In this document: piece after piece, positions 23,849-32,092 of the stretch
How positions within the stretch are numbered: the first letter of the stretch is position 1
Layout: each line of letters starts with the position of its first letter
NCBI RefSeq assembly: GCF_030651995.1
Contig: NZ_JAUSBN010000090.1
Coordinates: 1-33,343, forward strand
DNA: 33,343 bases
Direction: 5' to 3'
Origin: Reyranella sp.
GTDB lineage: Bacteria > Pseudomonadota > Alphaproteobacteria > Reyranellales > Reyranellaceae
Position numbers and translations under genes: made by a program
Notes under the pieces: generated by a model
The model's input: only the letters and a program-made list of their open reading frames with translations
Database searches by the model: none
What the model was told of the DNA's origin: nothing

Positions 23849-24742
23849 ATGACCACTCAAAGCGCTCAGGCTGCCGGCGCCTCGCCGGAGGCCATCCGTT
23901 CGCACTACGACGTCGGCAACGATTTCTATCGGCTGTGGCTCGACGAGACGATGACCTACTCCTCGGCGATGTGGCGCGACGAGGACGACACCGCCTCCCT
24001 CGCCGATGCCCAGCGCCGCAAGATCGACTGGCACCTGCGCCACGCCGGCGCCGACCGCGCGACCTCCCTGCTCGACATCGGCTGCGGCTGGGGCGGCATG
24101 TTGCGCGCCGCGGTCGCCACGCGGGCGCCCGGCGCCGAGCCGTTGCAGCGCGGCGTCGGACTGACCCTGAGCGATGCCCAGGCCGAACTCGCTCGCGCCG
24201 CGCTGCGCGACGCCGGCTCGCCGCCCGTCGAGATCCGCGTCGAGAGCTGGGCCGACCACCGGCCGGCCGAGCCCTACGGCGCCATCATCTCGGTCGGCGC
24301 GTTCGAGCACTTCACCAAGCCCAAGGACGATGCGGCCACCAAGACCGCGATCTACCGCCACTTCTTCACGCGCTGCCACGACATGCTGGCGCCCGATGCG
24401 CGCATGACCTTGCAGACCATCGCCTATGGCGATCCCGACGACAAAGTGCCGATGGGTCCCCTGGTCGAAGACATCTTTCCCGAATCGGAACTGCCGCGCC
24501 TGCCCGAGATCCTGGCCGCCGCCAACGGGATCTTCGAGGTCGAGCGCTTCCGCAACGACCGCACCGACTATGGCCGGACCTGCGAGATCTGGGCGGCCAA
24601 TCTCAAGAACCGGCGGGCCGAAGCGCTCGAGATGGTCGGCAAGGAGCAGACGCGGCGCTATGAACGCTATCTCAAATTCTCCGCCTGGGGGTTCTTCTCG
24701 CACCGCCTGCACCTGCTGCGCTTCCGCCTGAAGCGCCGCTAG
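23849..24742 (+). CDS. Cyclopropane-fatty-acid-synthase-family methyltransferase
   Basis: 297 residues from the ATG at 23849; an ATG at 23831 would add six. The sequence SHYDVGNDFYRLWLDETMTYSSAMW is the family signature, followed by the S-adenosylmethionine motif LLDIGCGWGGML and by ISVGAFEHFTKPK and RTDYGRTCEIWAANL. Classical Cfa adds a methylene bridge to unsaturated lipid chains, but it is about 380 residues and has an extra N-terminal lipid-binding domain that is missing here. This shorter type may methylate a different lipid or small molecule. It is divergent from the dioxygenase gene. Confidence 0.85.
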   Translation: MTTQSAQAAGASPEAIRSHYDVGNDFYRLWLDETMTYSSAMWRDEDDTASLADAQRRKIDWHLRHAGADRATSLLDIGCGWGGMLRAAVATRAPGAEPLQRGVGLTLSDAQAELARAALRDAGSPPVEIRVESWADHRPAEPYGAIISVGAFEHFTKPKDDAATKTAIYRHFFTRCHDMLAPDARMTLQTIAYGDPDDKVPMGPLVEDIFPESELPRLPEILAAANGIFEVERFRNDRTDYGRTCEIWAANLKNRRAEALEMVGKEQTRRYERYLKFSAWGFFSHRLHLLRFRLKRR

Positions 24743-24753
24743 CCGGAGCCGCC

Positions 24754-25053
24754 ATGACCGCCCTCGACGCCTTCGCCGCCAGCCTCACGGCCGACGCGCC
24801 ACCCGCCGGATCCAGCCCCGCCCTGCAGGCCCTGTGGTGGGCGCGCCGCGGCGACTGGGCGCAGGCCCACGAATGCGTCCAGGCACACGAGGGCGAGGCC
24901 GACTGCGACAGCGTGCACGCCCATCTCCACCGCCAGGAAGGCGATCTCGCGAACGCCGGCTACTGGTACCGGCGGGCGGGCCGGCCGGTGGCGCCGCAGT
25001 CGCTCGACGAGGAATGGACGGCCCTCGCGACGGAGCTGCTGACGAGGACCTGA
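24754..25053 (+). CDS. Conserved small protein of unknown function
   Basis: 99 residues, starting 12 bases after the methyltransferase stop with GGAGCC before the ATG, so probably cotranscribed. It contains LWWARRGDWAQAHECVQAHEG and DSVHAHLHRQEGDLANAGYWYRRAGR, a helical pattern seen in a widespread family of hypothetical proteins. It looks like a pair of tetratricopeptide-type helices. No function is known to me. Confidence 0.82.
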   Translation: MTALDAFAASLTADAPPAGSSPALQALWWARRGDWAQAHECVQAHEGEADCDSVHAHLHRQEGDLANAGYWYRRAGRPVAPQSLDEEWTALATELLTRT

Positions 25054-25200
25054 CTTCGAGAACGACCCGGGGGAATCGCCGCACGGGGGGAGGCCGTTTC
25101 CCCGACAGTTGTTTCGTTTATTTCGTTTGTTTCGGTTGGACGCCCCGACCGGCACCGGGGAAACTCCAGGATCTCTCCGATCAAGATAGAATTGCCGCCC
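25054..25200. other. Intergenic, short direct repeats
   Basis: The stretch has TTTCGTTT repeated around 25110-25135 and otherwise nothing recognised. The long inverted repeat follows it. Confidence 0.35.
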
Positions 25201-25320
25201 CACCAACCTCATGCTGAGGAGGCCCGAAGGGCCGTCTCGAAGCATGGGCACGAGCACCACGTTTGTTGCCCATCCTTCGAGACGCACGCCTTCGGCGTGC
25301 TCCTCAGGATGAGGGTGGTG
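25201..25320. repeat. Long interspersed inverted repeat, copy 2
   Basis: It begins CACCAACCTCATGCTGAGGA, as copy 1 at 15095-15211 does, and ends TCCTCAGGATGAGGGTGGTG. Inner arms GTCTCGAAGCATGGGCACGA and CCATCCTTCGAGACG match copy 1, while the tip hairpins differ (GGCCCGAAGGGCC and GCACGCCTTCGGCGTGC here). The tips are themselves palindromes that change together, which indicates selection for folding. Confidence 0.85.
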
Positions 25321-25384
25321 GGTGGATGAATTTGAAGCGGGAAGCTCTGGCCCGCGCGTTAGGCCGTCCACGATGGACGACCGG

Positions 25385-25558
25385 TCAGGACTCGTCGTAG
25401 CTGCGCTTGAGGAGTGCTGTCGCGCGTTCCAGGTCGCCCGGCGTCGACAGGGTGATCTCCAGATCGCCGCTTCCATAGTGGCCGATATTCGACACGTCGC
25501 GCGTGACTACGGGCGGCCGCACACCCCCGCCCTGAGACGACGGATAATTTATGCTCGC
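25385..25558 (-). pseudogene. C-terminal fragment, DUF5655-like
   Basis: In the same frame as the 2Fe-2S protein gene and directly after its stop codon, an open stretch of about 55 codons has no start. Its second half reads VVTRDVSNIGHYGSGDLEITL, then ERATALLKRSYDES and a stop at 25385. This resembles the C-terminus of DUF5655/predicted transport-type proteins (V-x-x-x-G-H-x-G-x-G-D-x-E-V-x-L, then an L-I-x-x-A-Y-E-type end). I read it as the tail of a gene whose front was lost. Confidence 0.45.
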
Positions 25559-25561
25559 CGG

Positions 25562-25912
25562 CTACTTGTCTTCCGGCTTCAGCATCAGCCGCTCGACCCG
25601 GCCGCCCTTGAGCAGGTGGGTGTCCAGCACCTCGTCGACGTCTTCCTTGGTCGGCACCCGGTACCAGATCCCTTCCGGATAGATGACGAGGGTCGGCCCC
25701 AGTTCGCAGCGGTCGAGGCACCCGGCGTTGTTGATGCGCACGTTCTTGAGGCCGAGCGCCTTGGCGCGGCTCTTCATGTGGTCGCGCAGGGCCTCGCCGC
25801 CGCGCTCGGCGCAGCAGCCGCGCGGGTGACCGGCCGGGCGTCGGTTGGTGCAGCAGAAGACGTGGGCTTCGTAGTAGGGCCTGGGATCGGCTGGCTTGTC
25901 GCGCTGGCTCAT
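25562..25912 (-). CDS. Thioredoxin-like [2Fe-2S] ferredoxin
   Basis: 116 residues. Cys residues are in HVFCCTNRRPAGHPRGCCAERG (near residues 20-35) and NNAGCLDRCELGP (near 64-68), which together match the C-x10-14-C and C-x3-C pattern of thioredoxin-like 2Fe-2S ferredoxins. The C-terminal part (PTLVIYPEGIWYRVPTKEDVDEVL) is the usual thioredoxin-fold end. It is expected to be a small cytosolic electron carrier; the partner is unknown. It follows the DUF6489 gene by seven bases. Confidence 0.9.
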   Translation of the reverse strand: MSQRDKPADPRPYYEAHVFCCTNRRPAGHPRGCCAERGGEALRDHMKSRAKALGLKNVRINNAGCLDRCELGPTLVIYPEGIWYRVPTKEDVDEVLDTHLLKGGRVERLMLKPEDK

Positions 25913-25919
25913 GATCTCG

Positions 25920-26186
25920 CTATTCCTTCTTGGCCGTTCCGCCGGTGGCGATGTTGGCGAGCTGGGACCAGAAGACCTGCTGCATCTGCTGCATCTGGTC
26001 CATGCCCTGCATGGAGGCCGGCAGCCAGGTCTTGAAGATCGTCTCGGGGTTCATCGACCCCAGGCTGGAGCGCAGGCGCTCCTCGATCTCGCTCATGATG
26101 CGATCCTGCATCGGCTTGATGTCCGGCAGGCCCATGAAGGCGCGGGCCTCCTCGGGCGTGCAGGTCACTTCGACATTCACCTTCAT
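25920..26186 (-). CDS. DUF6489 family protein
   Basis: 88 residues, starting MKVNVEVTCTPEEARAFMGLPDI and continuing with a helical Met/Gln-rich C-terminus (SMQGMDQMQQMQQVFWSQ). This is the short alphaproteobacterial family annotated DUF6489. No function is known. It is upstream of the 2Fe-2S protein gene and presumably cotranscribed with it, and is divergent from the ammonia-lyase gene, sharing a 43-base gap. Confidence 0.85.
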   Translation of the reverse strand: MKVNVEVTCTPEEARAFMGLPDIKPMQDRIMSEIEERLRSSLGSMNPETIFKTWLPASMQGMDQMQQMQQVFWSQLANIATGGTAKKE

Positions 26187-26229
26187 GGGCCACTCCGTTT
26201 TGGGGAGCTTAGCATGCTATGACCCGGGC

Positions 26230-27393
26230 ATGACGACCCCCTGGCTGACCAAGAATCCGCGCGCCACGCGCCCCCTGCCCTTCGGTCGCGAGCAGCAGTT
26301 CGTGATCAATCCCAACGGGATTCCCGAACTGTGCGAGGAGCTGAAGGCCTGCCCGGCACACAGACCGACACCGCTCTACGAACTGCCGGCGCTGGCCCAG
26401 CGGCTGGGCGTGGGCGAGATCCGGGTCAAGGACGAGAGCCAGCGCTTCGGGTTCGGCGCCTTCAAGGCGCTGGGCGGCGTGATCGCCGTCGCCAACGTGC
26501 TGACCGGCGCGGTCGGCGAGGCCCACCATTCCACGCCCTCCTTCGAGAGCGTGATGAAGGGCGAGCACAAGGAAATCACCGGCCGCTTCGTGTTCACTGC
26601 CGCCAGCTCGGGCAACCACGGCCGCTCCGTCGCCGCCGGCGCGAAGCTGTTCGGCAATCGCTGCGTGATCTTCCTGCCGAAGTTCACCAGCGCCGAGAAG
26701 GAGGCCGCCATCCGGGCGCGTGGCGCCGAGGTGATCCGCGTCGACGGCGACTACGACACCGCGGTCGCCGAGTGCCGCCGCCAGGCCGAGACCAACGGCT
26801 GGACGATCATCTCCGACACGTCGTGGGAGGGCTACGACCAGGTGCCGCGCAGCGTCATGCGCGGCTATTGCGTGCTGGTCCACGAGGCGGCCGTCGAGCA
26901 ATGGGGCGCAGCGCCCACCCATGTATTCGTGCAGGCCGGCGTCGGTGGCCTGGCGGCGGCGGTGATCGGCTATCTCTGGGCGGTGTGCGACGAGCGCCCG
27001 GTCTCGATCGTGGTCGAGCCCGAGAGCGCGGATTGCTGGTTCCAGAGCAACCTCGCCGGCAAGCCCACGCTGGCCAGCGGCAATGCCGATACGGTGATGG
27101 GCGGACTGGCCTGCCGCGAAATCTCGCCCGTGACCTGGCCGATCATCGGCGCGGCCGCCGACTGGTTCATGACCATCGGGGAAGACAGCGTCCTGCCGGC
27201 CCGCCGGCTCTACGCCAATCCGCTGGGAAACGATCCCGCGATCATCTCCGGCCCGTCGGGCTGCGCCGGCCTTGCCGGCCTGATGCGCGTCTGCACCGAC
27301 GCGGACGCCTTCAAGGCGCTGGGCCTCGGCCCGACCTCGCGCGTGCTGCTGATCAACAGCGAAGGCAATCTGGGCGAGCCGCTGCCATCCTGA
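26230..27393 (+). CDS. Diaminopropionate ammonia-lyase
   Basis: 387 residues from the ATG at 26230. The pyridoxal-phosphate Lys is in ESQRFGFGAFKALGG (near residue 76). AASSGNHGRSVAAGAKLFG, QAGVGGLAAAVIGYLW and ISGPSGCAGLAGL complete the fold-type II pattern. The order and the R-F-G-F-G-A-F-K-A-L-G-G motif are typical of diaminopropionate ammonia-lyase, which splits 2,3-diaminopropionate into pyruvate and ammonia; related threonine dehydratases lack this motif. Length fits the family. Confidence 0.9.
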   Translation: MTTPWLTKNPRATRPLPFGREQQFVINPNGIPELCEELKACPAHRPTPLYELPALAQRLGVGEIRVKDESQRFGFGAFKALGGVIAVANVLTGAVGEAHHSTPSFESVMKGEHKEITGRFVFTAASSGNHGRSVAAGAKLFGNRCVIFLPKFTSAEKEAAIRARGAEVIRVDGDYDTAVAECRRQAETNGWTIISDTSWEGYDQVPRSVMRGYCVLVHEAAVEQWGAAPTHVFVQAGVGGLAAAVIGYLWAVCDERPVSIVVEPESADCWFQSNLAGKPTLASGNADTVMGGLACREISPVTWPIIGAAADWFMTIGEDSVLPARRLYANPLGNDPAIISGPSGCAGLAGLMRVCTDADAFKALGLGPTSRVLLINSEGNLGEPLPS

Positions 27394-27484
27394 CAGCACA
27401 TCGCATAGTTGATCTTCCCTGTCTCACACGCCTCGTGGTAGCACTCCTCCCGCCGGGCCTTCCGGCAGGGGGAGACGCGAGAGA

Positions 27485-28105
27485 ATGAACCTGGAGAAAG
27501 TGGCGGGCCTTGGCCGCCTGATGATGGCTGTCGGCCTGCTGGCGACGACGGCGGCTTGTGCGACGGTGGTCGGCGGCACCACCCAGGAAGTCTACGTGGA
27601 TAGCGAGCCGAAGGGCGCCACCTGCACGGTCAATCGCCAGGGCGCCACCGTCGGGTTCATCAAGCCGACACCGGGCAAGGTGGGCCTCTCGCGCTCCAAG
27701 GAAACCGTCATCCTGAGCTGCACCCTCGAGGGCTACGAGCAGTCGAACGAGGTCCTGGTCGCCAGCTTCACCGGTGCCACGGTGGGCAACATCCTGCTGG
27801 GCGGACTGGTCGGCGTCGCCATCGATGCAGCCTCCGGCGCCAACAACAAGTACCCCGAGCGCGTGATGGTCATCCTGACACCGGCGAGCTTCCCGAGCGA
27901 CGAGGCGCGCGACGCCCACTATGCCGGCATCCGCCAGCGCATCGAGGCCGGCGCCAAGGCCGAAATCGACCTCGTAAACACGCGCTGCGGCTCGACGGAC
28001 CGCGAACTCTGCACGATCGAGGCCAAGCAGATCTCCGACGCCCGCGACAAGGCACTGGCCGATCTCGACCGCCGCCGGCTGGCCGCGAAGGTCGTGCCAG
28101 CCTGA
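27485..28105 (+). CDS. Putative lipoprotein
   Basis: 206 residues. The N-terminus has a hydrophobic signal segment ending LLATTAACATVVGGTTQ, with a probable lipobox Cys near residue 25. The following part (VYVDSEPKGATCTVNRQGATVGFIKPTPGKV) resembles a PEGA-type beta domain, and there is a glycine-rich hydrophobic stretch (VGNILLGGLVGVAIDAASG). GGGAG about 11 bases upstream could be the ribosome binding site. It is probably anchored in the outer membrane. Function is unknown. Confidence 0.8.
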   Translation: MNLEKVAGLGRLMMAVGLLATTAACATVVGGTTQEVYVDSEPKGATCTVNRQGATVGFIKPTPGKVGLSRSKETVILSCTLEGYEQSNEVLVASFTGATVGNILLGGLVGVAIDAASGANNKYPERVMVILTPASFPSDEARDAHYAGIRQRIEAGAKAEIDLVNTRCGSTDRELCTIEAKQISDARDKALADLDRRRLAAKVVPA

Positions 28106-28180
28106 CATCGGCTCACTGACATTCTTGTCTCGCTGCACGAAGCGACGCATCCTGTGGGCACATCACAGGAGTTTCGGTTC

Positions 28181-28924
28181 GTGCAGCTTCAGCTCAAGAC
28201 CTGGCAGTTCGTCGACGACTATCTCAAGTCCAAGACCGGCATCATCATCCCCATCGGCTCGACCGAGCAGCATGGCCCGACCGGCCTGATCGGCACCGAC
28301 GCGCTGACGGCGGAAATGATCGCCCGCGGCGCCGGCGAGAAGGTGGGCGCGCTGGTGGCGCCGACCATCTCGGTCGGCATGGCGCAGCATCATCTCGACT
28401 TCGCGGGCTCCATCACCCTGAAGCCGACCACCCTGATCGCCGTCGTGCGCGACACGGTCGTCTCGCTGGCGCGGCACGGCTTCACCCGCTTCTTCTTCGT
28501 GAACGGCCATGGCGGCAACATCGCCACCGTCACCGCGGCCTTCTCCGAGATCTATGCCGAGCGTTCGATGGAGCGGATGAGCAACCAGCCCTCCATCAAG
28601 TGCGCGCTCCGCAACTGGTGGGACGGGCCCGGCATCAAGCGGCTGAGTTCCGAACTCTATCCGACCGGCGAGGGCAGCCACGCCACCGCCTCCGAGGTGG
28701 CGCTCACCTGGTACAAGTATCCCGAGACGATCCAGCGCAAGGAGATGGAGCCGCGCATCGCGCCGAACGGCTCCTTCGCCGACGCCGAGGATTATCGCCG
28801 CACCTTCCCCGACGGCCGCATCGGCTCGGACCCCAACCAGGCCACGCCCGAACACGGCAAGCGCTTCTACGACACCGCCGTCGAGGAGGTCGCCCGCGAC
28901 TACGAGGCCTGGGTGGCGCGGTAG
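28181..28924 (+). CDS. Creatininase-family amidohydrolase
   Basis: Start chosen at the GTG at 28181 because AGGAG lies about nine bases before it; a GTG at 28154 is less well placed. The 247-residue protein has IIIPIGSTEQHGPTGLIGTDAL near the N-terminus (Glu and His metal ligands), HLDFAGSITL, FFFVNGHGGNIATVT and EGSHATASEVALT, the metal-site motifs of the creatininase superfamily. Members include creatininase, MftE and enzymes of riboflavin or F420-type pathways, so the substrate cannot be told. Confidence 0.88.
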   Translation: MQLQLKTWQFVDDYLKSKTGIIIPIGSTEQHGPTGLIGTDALTAEMIARGAGEKVGALVAPTISVGMAQHHLDFAGSITLKPTTLIAVVRDTVVSLARHGFTRFFFVNGHGGNIATVTAAFSEIYAERSMERMSNQPSIKCALRNWWDGPGIKRLSSELYPTGEGSHATASEVALTWYKYPETIQRKEMEPRIAPNGSFADAEDYRRTFPDGRIGSDPNQATPEHGKRFYDTAVEEVARDYEAWVAR

Positions 28925-28991
28925 AGTAACTCCCCATCTGAATGCAAGACTGTCCGGGGAAAATGGCGCGCGATTTCGGATAGGAAAAATT

Positions 28992-29060
28992 GTCATCCCG
29001 AGCGCAGCGAGGGACCTTTAGAGCCACCGAACAAAGGTCCCTCGCTGCGCTCGGGATGAC
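28992..29060. repeat. Perfect 28-bp inverted repeat
   Basis: The left arm begins GTCATCCCGAGCGCAGCGAG (28992-29019) and the right arm (29033-29060) is its exact reverse complement, with a 13-base loop. It lies between convergent genes. Elements with GTCATCCCGAGCGCAGCGAG arms are common interspersed repeats in proteobacteria. It may also work as a terminator. Confidence 0.85.
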
Positions 29061-29141
29061 AACGTGCGTACCAATCGAGACGGCTGGACAAACTCGGGGG
29101 CGTGAGTTGAACGCTCCTGCATCTGAAACAACTGAGGTCTG

Positions 29142-30002
29142 CTATCGCGACACCCGCTCACGATGCAGGATGTAGAGGCCTGAGCCCACGATCACCGCGA
29201 TGCCGGCGAGCGCCAGGGTGTTGGGGACCTCGCCCCACACGACGTAGCCGATGGCGAGCGCCCACAGGATCGAGGAATAGCGAAACGATCCCATGACCGA
29301 GATCTCGCCGCCCGAGCGCAGCGCGATCACGAGGAACTGGTAGCCGATCGCGAGCAGCAGCGACGACGCCACGATGTAGCCCAGGGCGCGCGCATCGATC
29401 GGCTGCCAGCCTTCGACCAGGGCCCAGGCGCAGCCGACGAGAGCGACGGTGATCGCCGTGGTGAAGGACACGACCAGCGTCGGCACGGCCGGCGGCAGGT
29501 GACGCGCGATGATGTCGCGAAAGGCGCCGAGAAACGTGCCGGTGAGCGCCACCCAGGTCCAGCCGTTGATGTCGCTCGGTCGCGGCTGGATCACCAGCAG
29601 CACGCCCACGAAGCCCACGCCCACCGCGGTCCACCGCCGCCAGCGGACATCCTCCTTGAGCATGAGGACGGCGAGCACCGTCAGGATCAGCGGCGTGGAG
29701 AGGTTGACGGCGGTGGCGATCGCAAAGGGGATCTGGAACAGCGCGATCAGGTAGATGATGGCCGCGCCGGCTTCCAGGCCGCCGCGCAGCATGACCTTGG
29801 GATGGACCGCGTAGGCCATCTTGCGCCAGGCGCCCGTCGCCAGCAGCGCCAGCGCACACCACAGCGTGGCGAAGAGCCCGCGCACGCCGATCGACTGGAC
29901 CGACGGCACGGTCTCGGCCGCGAGCTTGATCAGCGCATCGTTGAAGATGAAGACGACGACAGACGCCAGCATCGCCACGATGCCGCGGGTATTGTCGATC
30001 AT
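29142..30002 (-). CDS. EamA-type (drug/metabolite) transporter
   Basis: 286 residues with ten hydrophobic segments in two five-helix halves, as expected for the DMT/EamA family. The first half starts RGIVAMLASVVVFIFNDALIKLAAE, and the second contains ISVMGSFRYSSILWALAIGYVVWGEVPN, the conserved end-of-domain pattern. It should be an inner-membrane exporter of metabolites; the substrate is unknown. It follows the EVE gene on the same strand. Confidence 0.9.
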   Translation of the reverse strand: MIDNTRGIVAMLASVVVFIFNDALIKLAAETVPSVQSIGVRGLFATLWCALALLATGAWRKMAYAVHPKVMLRGGLEAGAAIIYLIALFQIPFAIATAVNLSTPLILTVLAVLMLKEDVRWRRWTAVGVGFVGVLLVIQPRPSDINGWTWVALTGTFLGAFRDIIARHLPPAVPTLVVSFTTAITVALVGCAWALVEGWQPIDARALGYIVASSLLLAIGYQFLVIALRSGGEISVMGSFRYSSILWALAIGYVVWGEVPNTLALAGIAVIVGSGLYILHRERVSR

Positions 30003-30024
30003 GATCGGGCTGCTGACGAAGTGA

Positions 30025-30429
30025 CTACTTCGCCATCTTCTCGATCATCTTCCACTGCTCGGCGGAGACCGGCACCACCGAGAGGCGCGACTGGCGCACC
30101 AGGCCGAAATCCGCGAGCTTGGGATCGGCCTTGATCGCGGCCAGCGTCACCGGGTTCTTCACCGGCGCGACCGGCTTCACGTCGACGGTCACGGCCTTGC
30201 CCGCCGCGTCGGTGGGATCGGGATAGGCGGGCTTCACGACCTCGGCGATGCCCACGATCTCCTTGCCCTCGTTGGAATGGTAGAAGAAGCAGCGGTCGCC
30301 GGGCTTCATCGCCTTGAGGTTGATCGCGGCCTGGGCGTTGCGCACGCCCGTCCAGGAGGTCTCGCCATCCTTCACGAACTGCGCCCAGGAATAGACCGAG
30401 GGCTCGGACTTGATGAGCCAGTAAGCCAT
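30025..30429 (-). CDS. EVE-domain protein
   Basis: 134 residues, a single EVE domain (PUA-like fold). It starts AYWLIKSEPSVYSWAQF and has WTGVRNAQAAINLKAMKPGDRCFFYHSNEGKEIVGIAEV, which forms the aromatic pocket region. EVE domains bind modified nucleobases in DNA or RNA. In this chromosomal context, downstream of tsaD and gpsA, it is a conserved alphaproteobacterial housekeeping gene rather than a defence gene. Confidence 0.93.
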   Translation of the reverse strand: MAYWLIKSEPSVYSWAQFVKDGETSWTGVRNAQAAINLKAMKPGDRCFFYHSNEGKEIVGIAEVVKPAYPDPTDAAGKAVTVDVKPVAPVKNPVTLAAIKADPKLADFGLVRQSRLSVVPVSAEQWKMIEKMAK

Positions 30430-30447
30430 TTCGTTTCCCCCGCCTTC

Positions 30448-31437
30448 TTATTTGCCTTCGCGCCGCAGCGGCCGCGCCAACCGGGCGCGAATCGACTCGT
30501 CGAGATCCGCGCCGCGATGCAGGATAGCATCGACGGCGGTGCATATCGGCATCTCGATGCCGAGCTTCGCGGCGCGTTCGAGAACCGCCGGCGCCGTCGC
30601 CGCGCCTTCGACCACCTGCCGCCGGCCCTGCATGTAGGTTTCGTATGACGTGCCCTTGCCGAGCGCAGCACCGAGCGAGCGATTGCGCGACAACGGTCCC
30701 TGACAGGTGAGCACGAGATCGCCGAGCCCGCTCAGCCCCGTCAGCGTTTCGAGACGGGCACCCATGGCGAGGCCCAGCCGCGCCATCTCGGCGAAGCCAC
30801 GCGTGATCAGCGCGGCGGCGGCGTTGTGGCCGAGGCCGCGGCCCTCGACGATGCCGGCCGCGATGGCCAGCACGTTCTTCACGGCGCCCCCCAGCGACAC
30901 GCCCACCACATCGTCAGTCCAGTAGGGCCGGAACATGCCGGCGGCGAGCGAGGCCGCGAGGTCGCGCCCGAGGGCGGCATCGGCGGTGGCGATGCTGACC
31001 GCCGTGGGAAGACCCTGGACCGCTTCCTCGGCGAAGCTCGGACCCGAGAGCATGGCGATGGGGCGACCGGGCAGAACCTCGGCCAGCACCTCGGGCATCA
31101 GCAGGCCGCTCGTGGCCTCGATGCCCTTGGCGCAGATCACGACGGGACCGCTTCCGGGCAGGTCCTGCGCCACGACGCGCAACGCCTGGGCCGGACAGAC
31201 CAGAAGGATCGCATCGCAGTCGGCGAGCCGGGCGAGGTCCGTTGCCGCTTCGATGCCGGCGTCGAGCGATTGCCCCGGCAGGTAGATCTCGTTGCGACGG
31301 TCGTGCGCGATCGCGGCCGAAACACTGCGATCGCGCGACCAGAGGGTCACCTTGCGACCGGCCCGGCGACCGAGACAGGCCAGCGCCGTCCCCCAGGCGC
31401 CGCCGCCCACGACGCCGATATGCGCGATGCCCGTCAC
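30448..31437 (-). CDS. gpsA: Glycerol-3-phosphate dehydrogenase [NAD(P)+]
   Basis: 329 residues. It has the nucleotide-binding GVVGGGAWGTALA near the start, WSRDRSV, VICAKGIEATSGLLMPEV, MLSGPSFAEEAVQGLPTAV, the catalytic Lys region GGAVKNVLAIAAGIVEG and GLSGLGDLVLTCQGPLSRNRSLG, all typical of GpsA. It reduces dihydroxyacetone phosphate to sn-glycerol-3-phosphate for phospholipid synthesis. It lies in one strand-run with tsaD, the oxygenase and the EVE gene. Confidence 0.96.
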   Translation of the reverse strand: MTGIAHIGVVGGGAWGTALACLGRRAGRKVTLWSRDRSVSAAIAHDRRNEIYLPGQSLDAGIEAATDLARLADCDAILLVCPAQALRVVAQDLPGSGPVVICAKGIEATSGLLMPEVLAEVLPGRPIAMLSGPSFAEEAVQGLPTAVSIATADAALGRDLAASLAAGMFRPYWTDDVVGVSLGGAVKNVLAIAAGIVEGRGLGHNAAAALITRGFAEMARLGLAMGARLETLTGLSGLGDLVLTCQGPLSRNRSLGAALGKGTSYETYMQGRRQVVEGAATAPAVLERAAKLGIEMPICTAVDAILHRGADLDESIRARLARPLRREGK

Positions 31438-31447
31438 GCGATCCCTG

Positions 31448-32083
31448 TCACAGGCTGAGATTGAAGGCGATGGAGATGCGCTGGGCGGTGCCGCGATAGG
31501 GCCGCACCTGGTGCAGCACCCACGACGGGAACATCACCAGCCGCCCGGCCCGCGGCGAGATCGTCTGGTTGGTGCCGACCGACAGGCCGCCCGGCAGGCT
31601 GAAGGCGAGATAGGGCGCGTACATCGCCGGCGCCGGTCCGCGCGGATCCATGAACTCGAGTTCGCCGCCCAGCGACGGATCGGCCGGGATGCCGCCATCG
31701 TCGACATAGTAGACGCCCGACCAGTAGCTGCCGGGATGGGAATGGAATTCGTTGCCGTGGCCGCCGCGGTTGATGTTGGCCCAGATGTTGGCCTTCCACG
31801 CGATCGTGACGGCATTGCCTTCGCGATCGCTGGTGCTGCGGTTGGCGATGTTGCGCGCGATCGCCAGCAGCTTGATCGCCGCAACGCCCGCCCATTTGTC
31901 GAGGTCCCAGGTCGACTGCCAGCCGCCGAGCGTGCTGTGCGGCTCGTTCGGTTGCTCGGCCTCGCGCTTGGCCAGGACCGGGATCAGCGCGGCATTGAGC
32001 TGCGGACCGTCGGAAAGATCGGCGATCAGGATCGGCGTCGCGAAGGCGGCGACGGTGTCGAAGGCGGGCGGGGCCTGGCTCAT
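31448..32083 (-). CDS. 2-oxoglutarate/Fe(II)-dependent oxygenase, TIGR02466-type
   Basis: 211 residues. The segment EFHSHPGSYWSGVYYVDDGG provides the His-x-H/Asp metal region and LVMFPSWVLHQVRPYRGTAQRISIAFNL provides the distal His and the Arg that binds 2-oxoglutarate. This matches the putative 2OG-Fe(II) oxygenase family with the H-P-G-x-x-x-S-G-V-Y-Y pattern. The substrate is unknown. It lies between gpsA and tsaD, with ten bases to gpsA and nine to tsaD, so it is part of that operon. Confidence 0.88.
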   Translation of the reverse strand: MSQAPPAFDTVAAFATPILIADLSDGPQLNAALIPVLAKREAEQPNEPHSTLGGWQSTWDLDKWAGVAAIKLLAIARNIANRSTSDREGNAVTIAWKANIWANINRGGHGNEFHSHPGSYWSGVYYVDDGGIPADPSLGGELEFMDPRGPAPAMYAPYLAFSLPGGLSVGTNQTISPRAGRLVMFPSWVLHQVRPYRGTAQRISIAFNLSL

Positions 32084-32092
32084 GGCGGCACT

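Noticed and set aside
22859..24712. A 617-codon minus-strand open frame
   Set aside because: It is antisense to the methyltransferase gene and in another frame of the dioxygenase gene; its product shows no family motifs.
25110..25135. Tandem TTTCGTTT-like repeats as a possible CRISPR or iteron array
   Set aside because: Only two to three short, uneven copies without spacers of fixed length; most likely simple sequence.
26209..27399. A 396-codon antisense frame over the diaminopropionate ammonia-lyase gene
   Set aside because: The plus-strand gene has complete catalytic motifs; the antisense product is a low-complexity shadow.
30025..30429. The EVE-domain protein as part of a defence system
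   Set aside because: Its neighbours are tsaD, gpsA and a transporter, a conserved housekeeping arrangement, with no restriction or modification genes near it.
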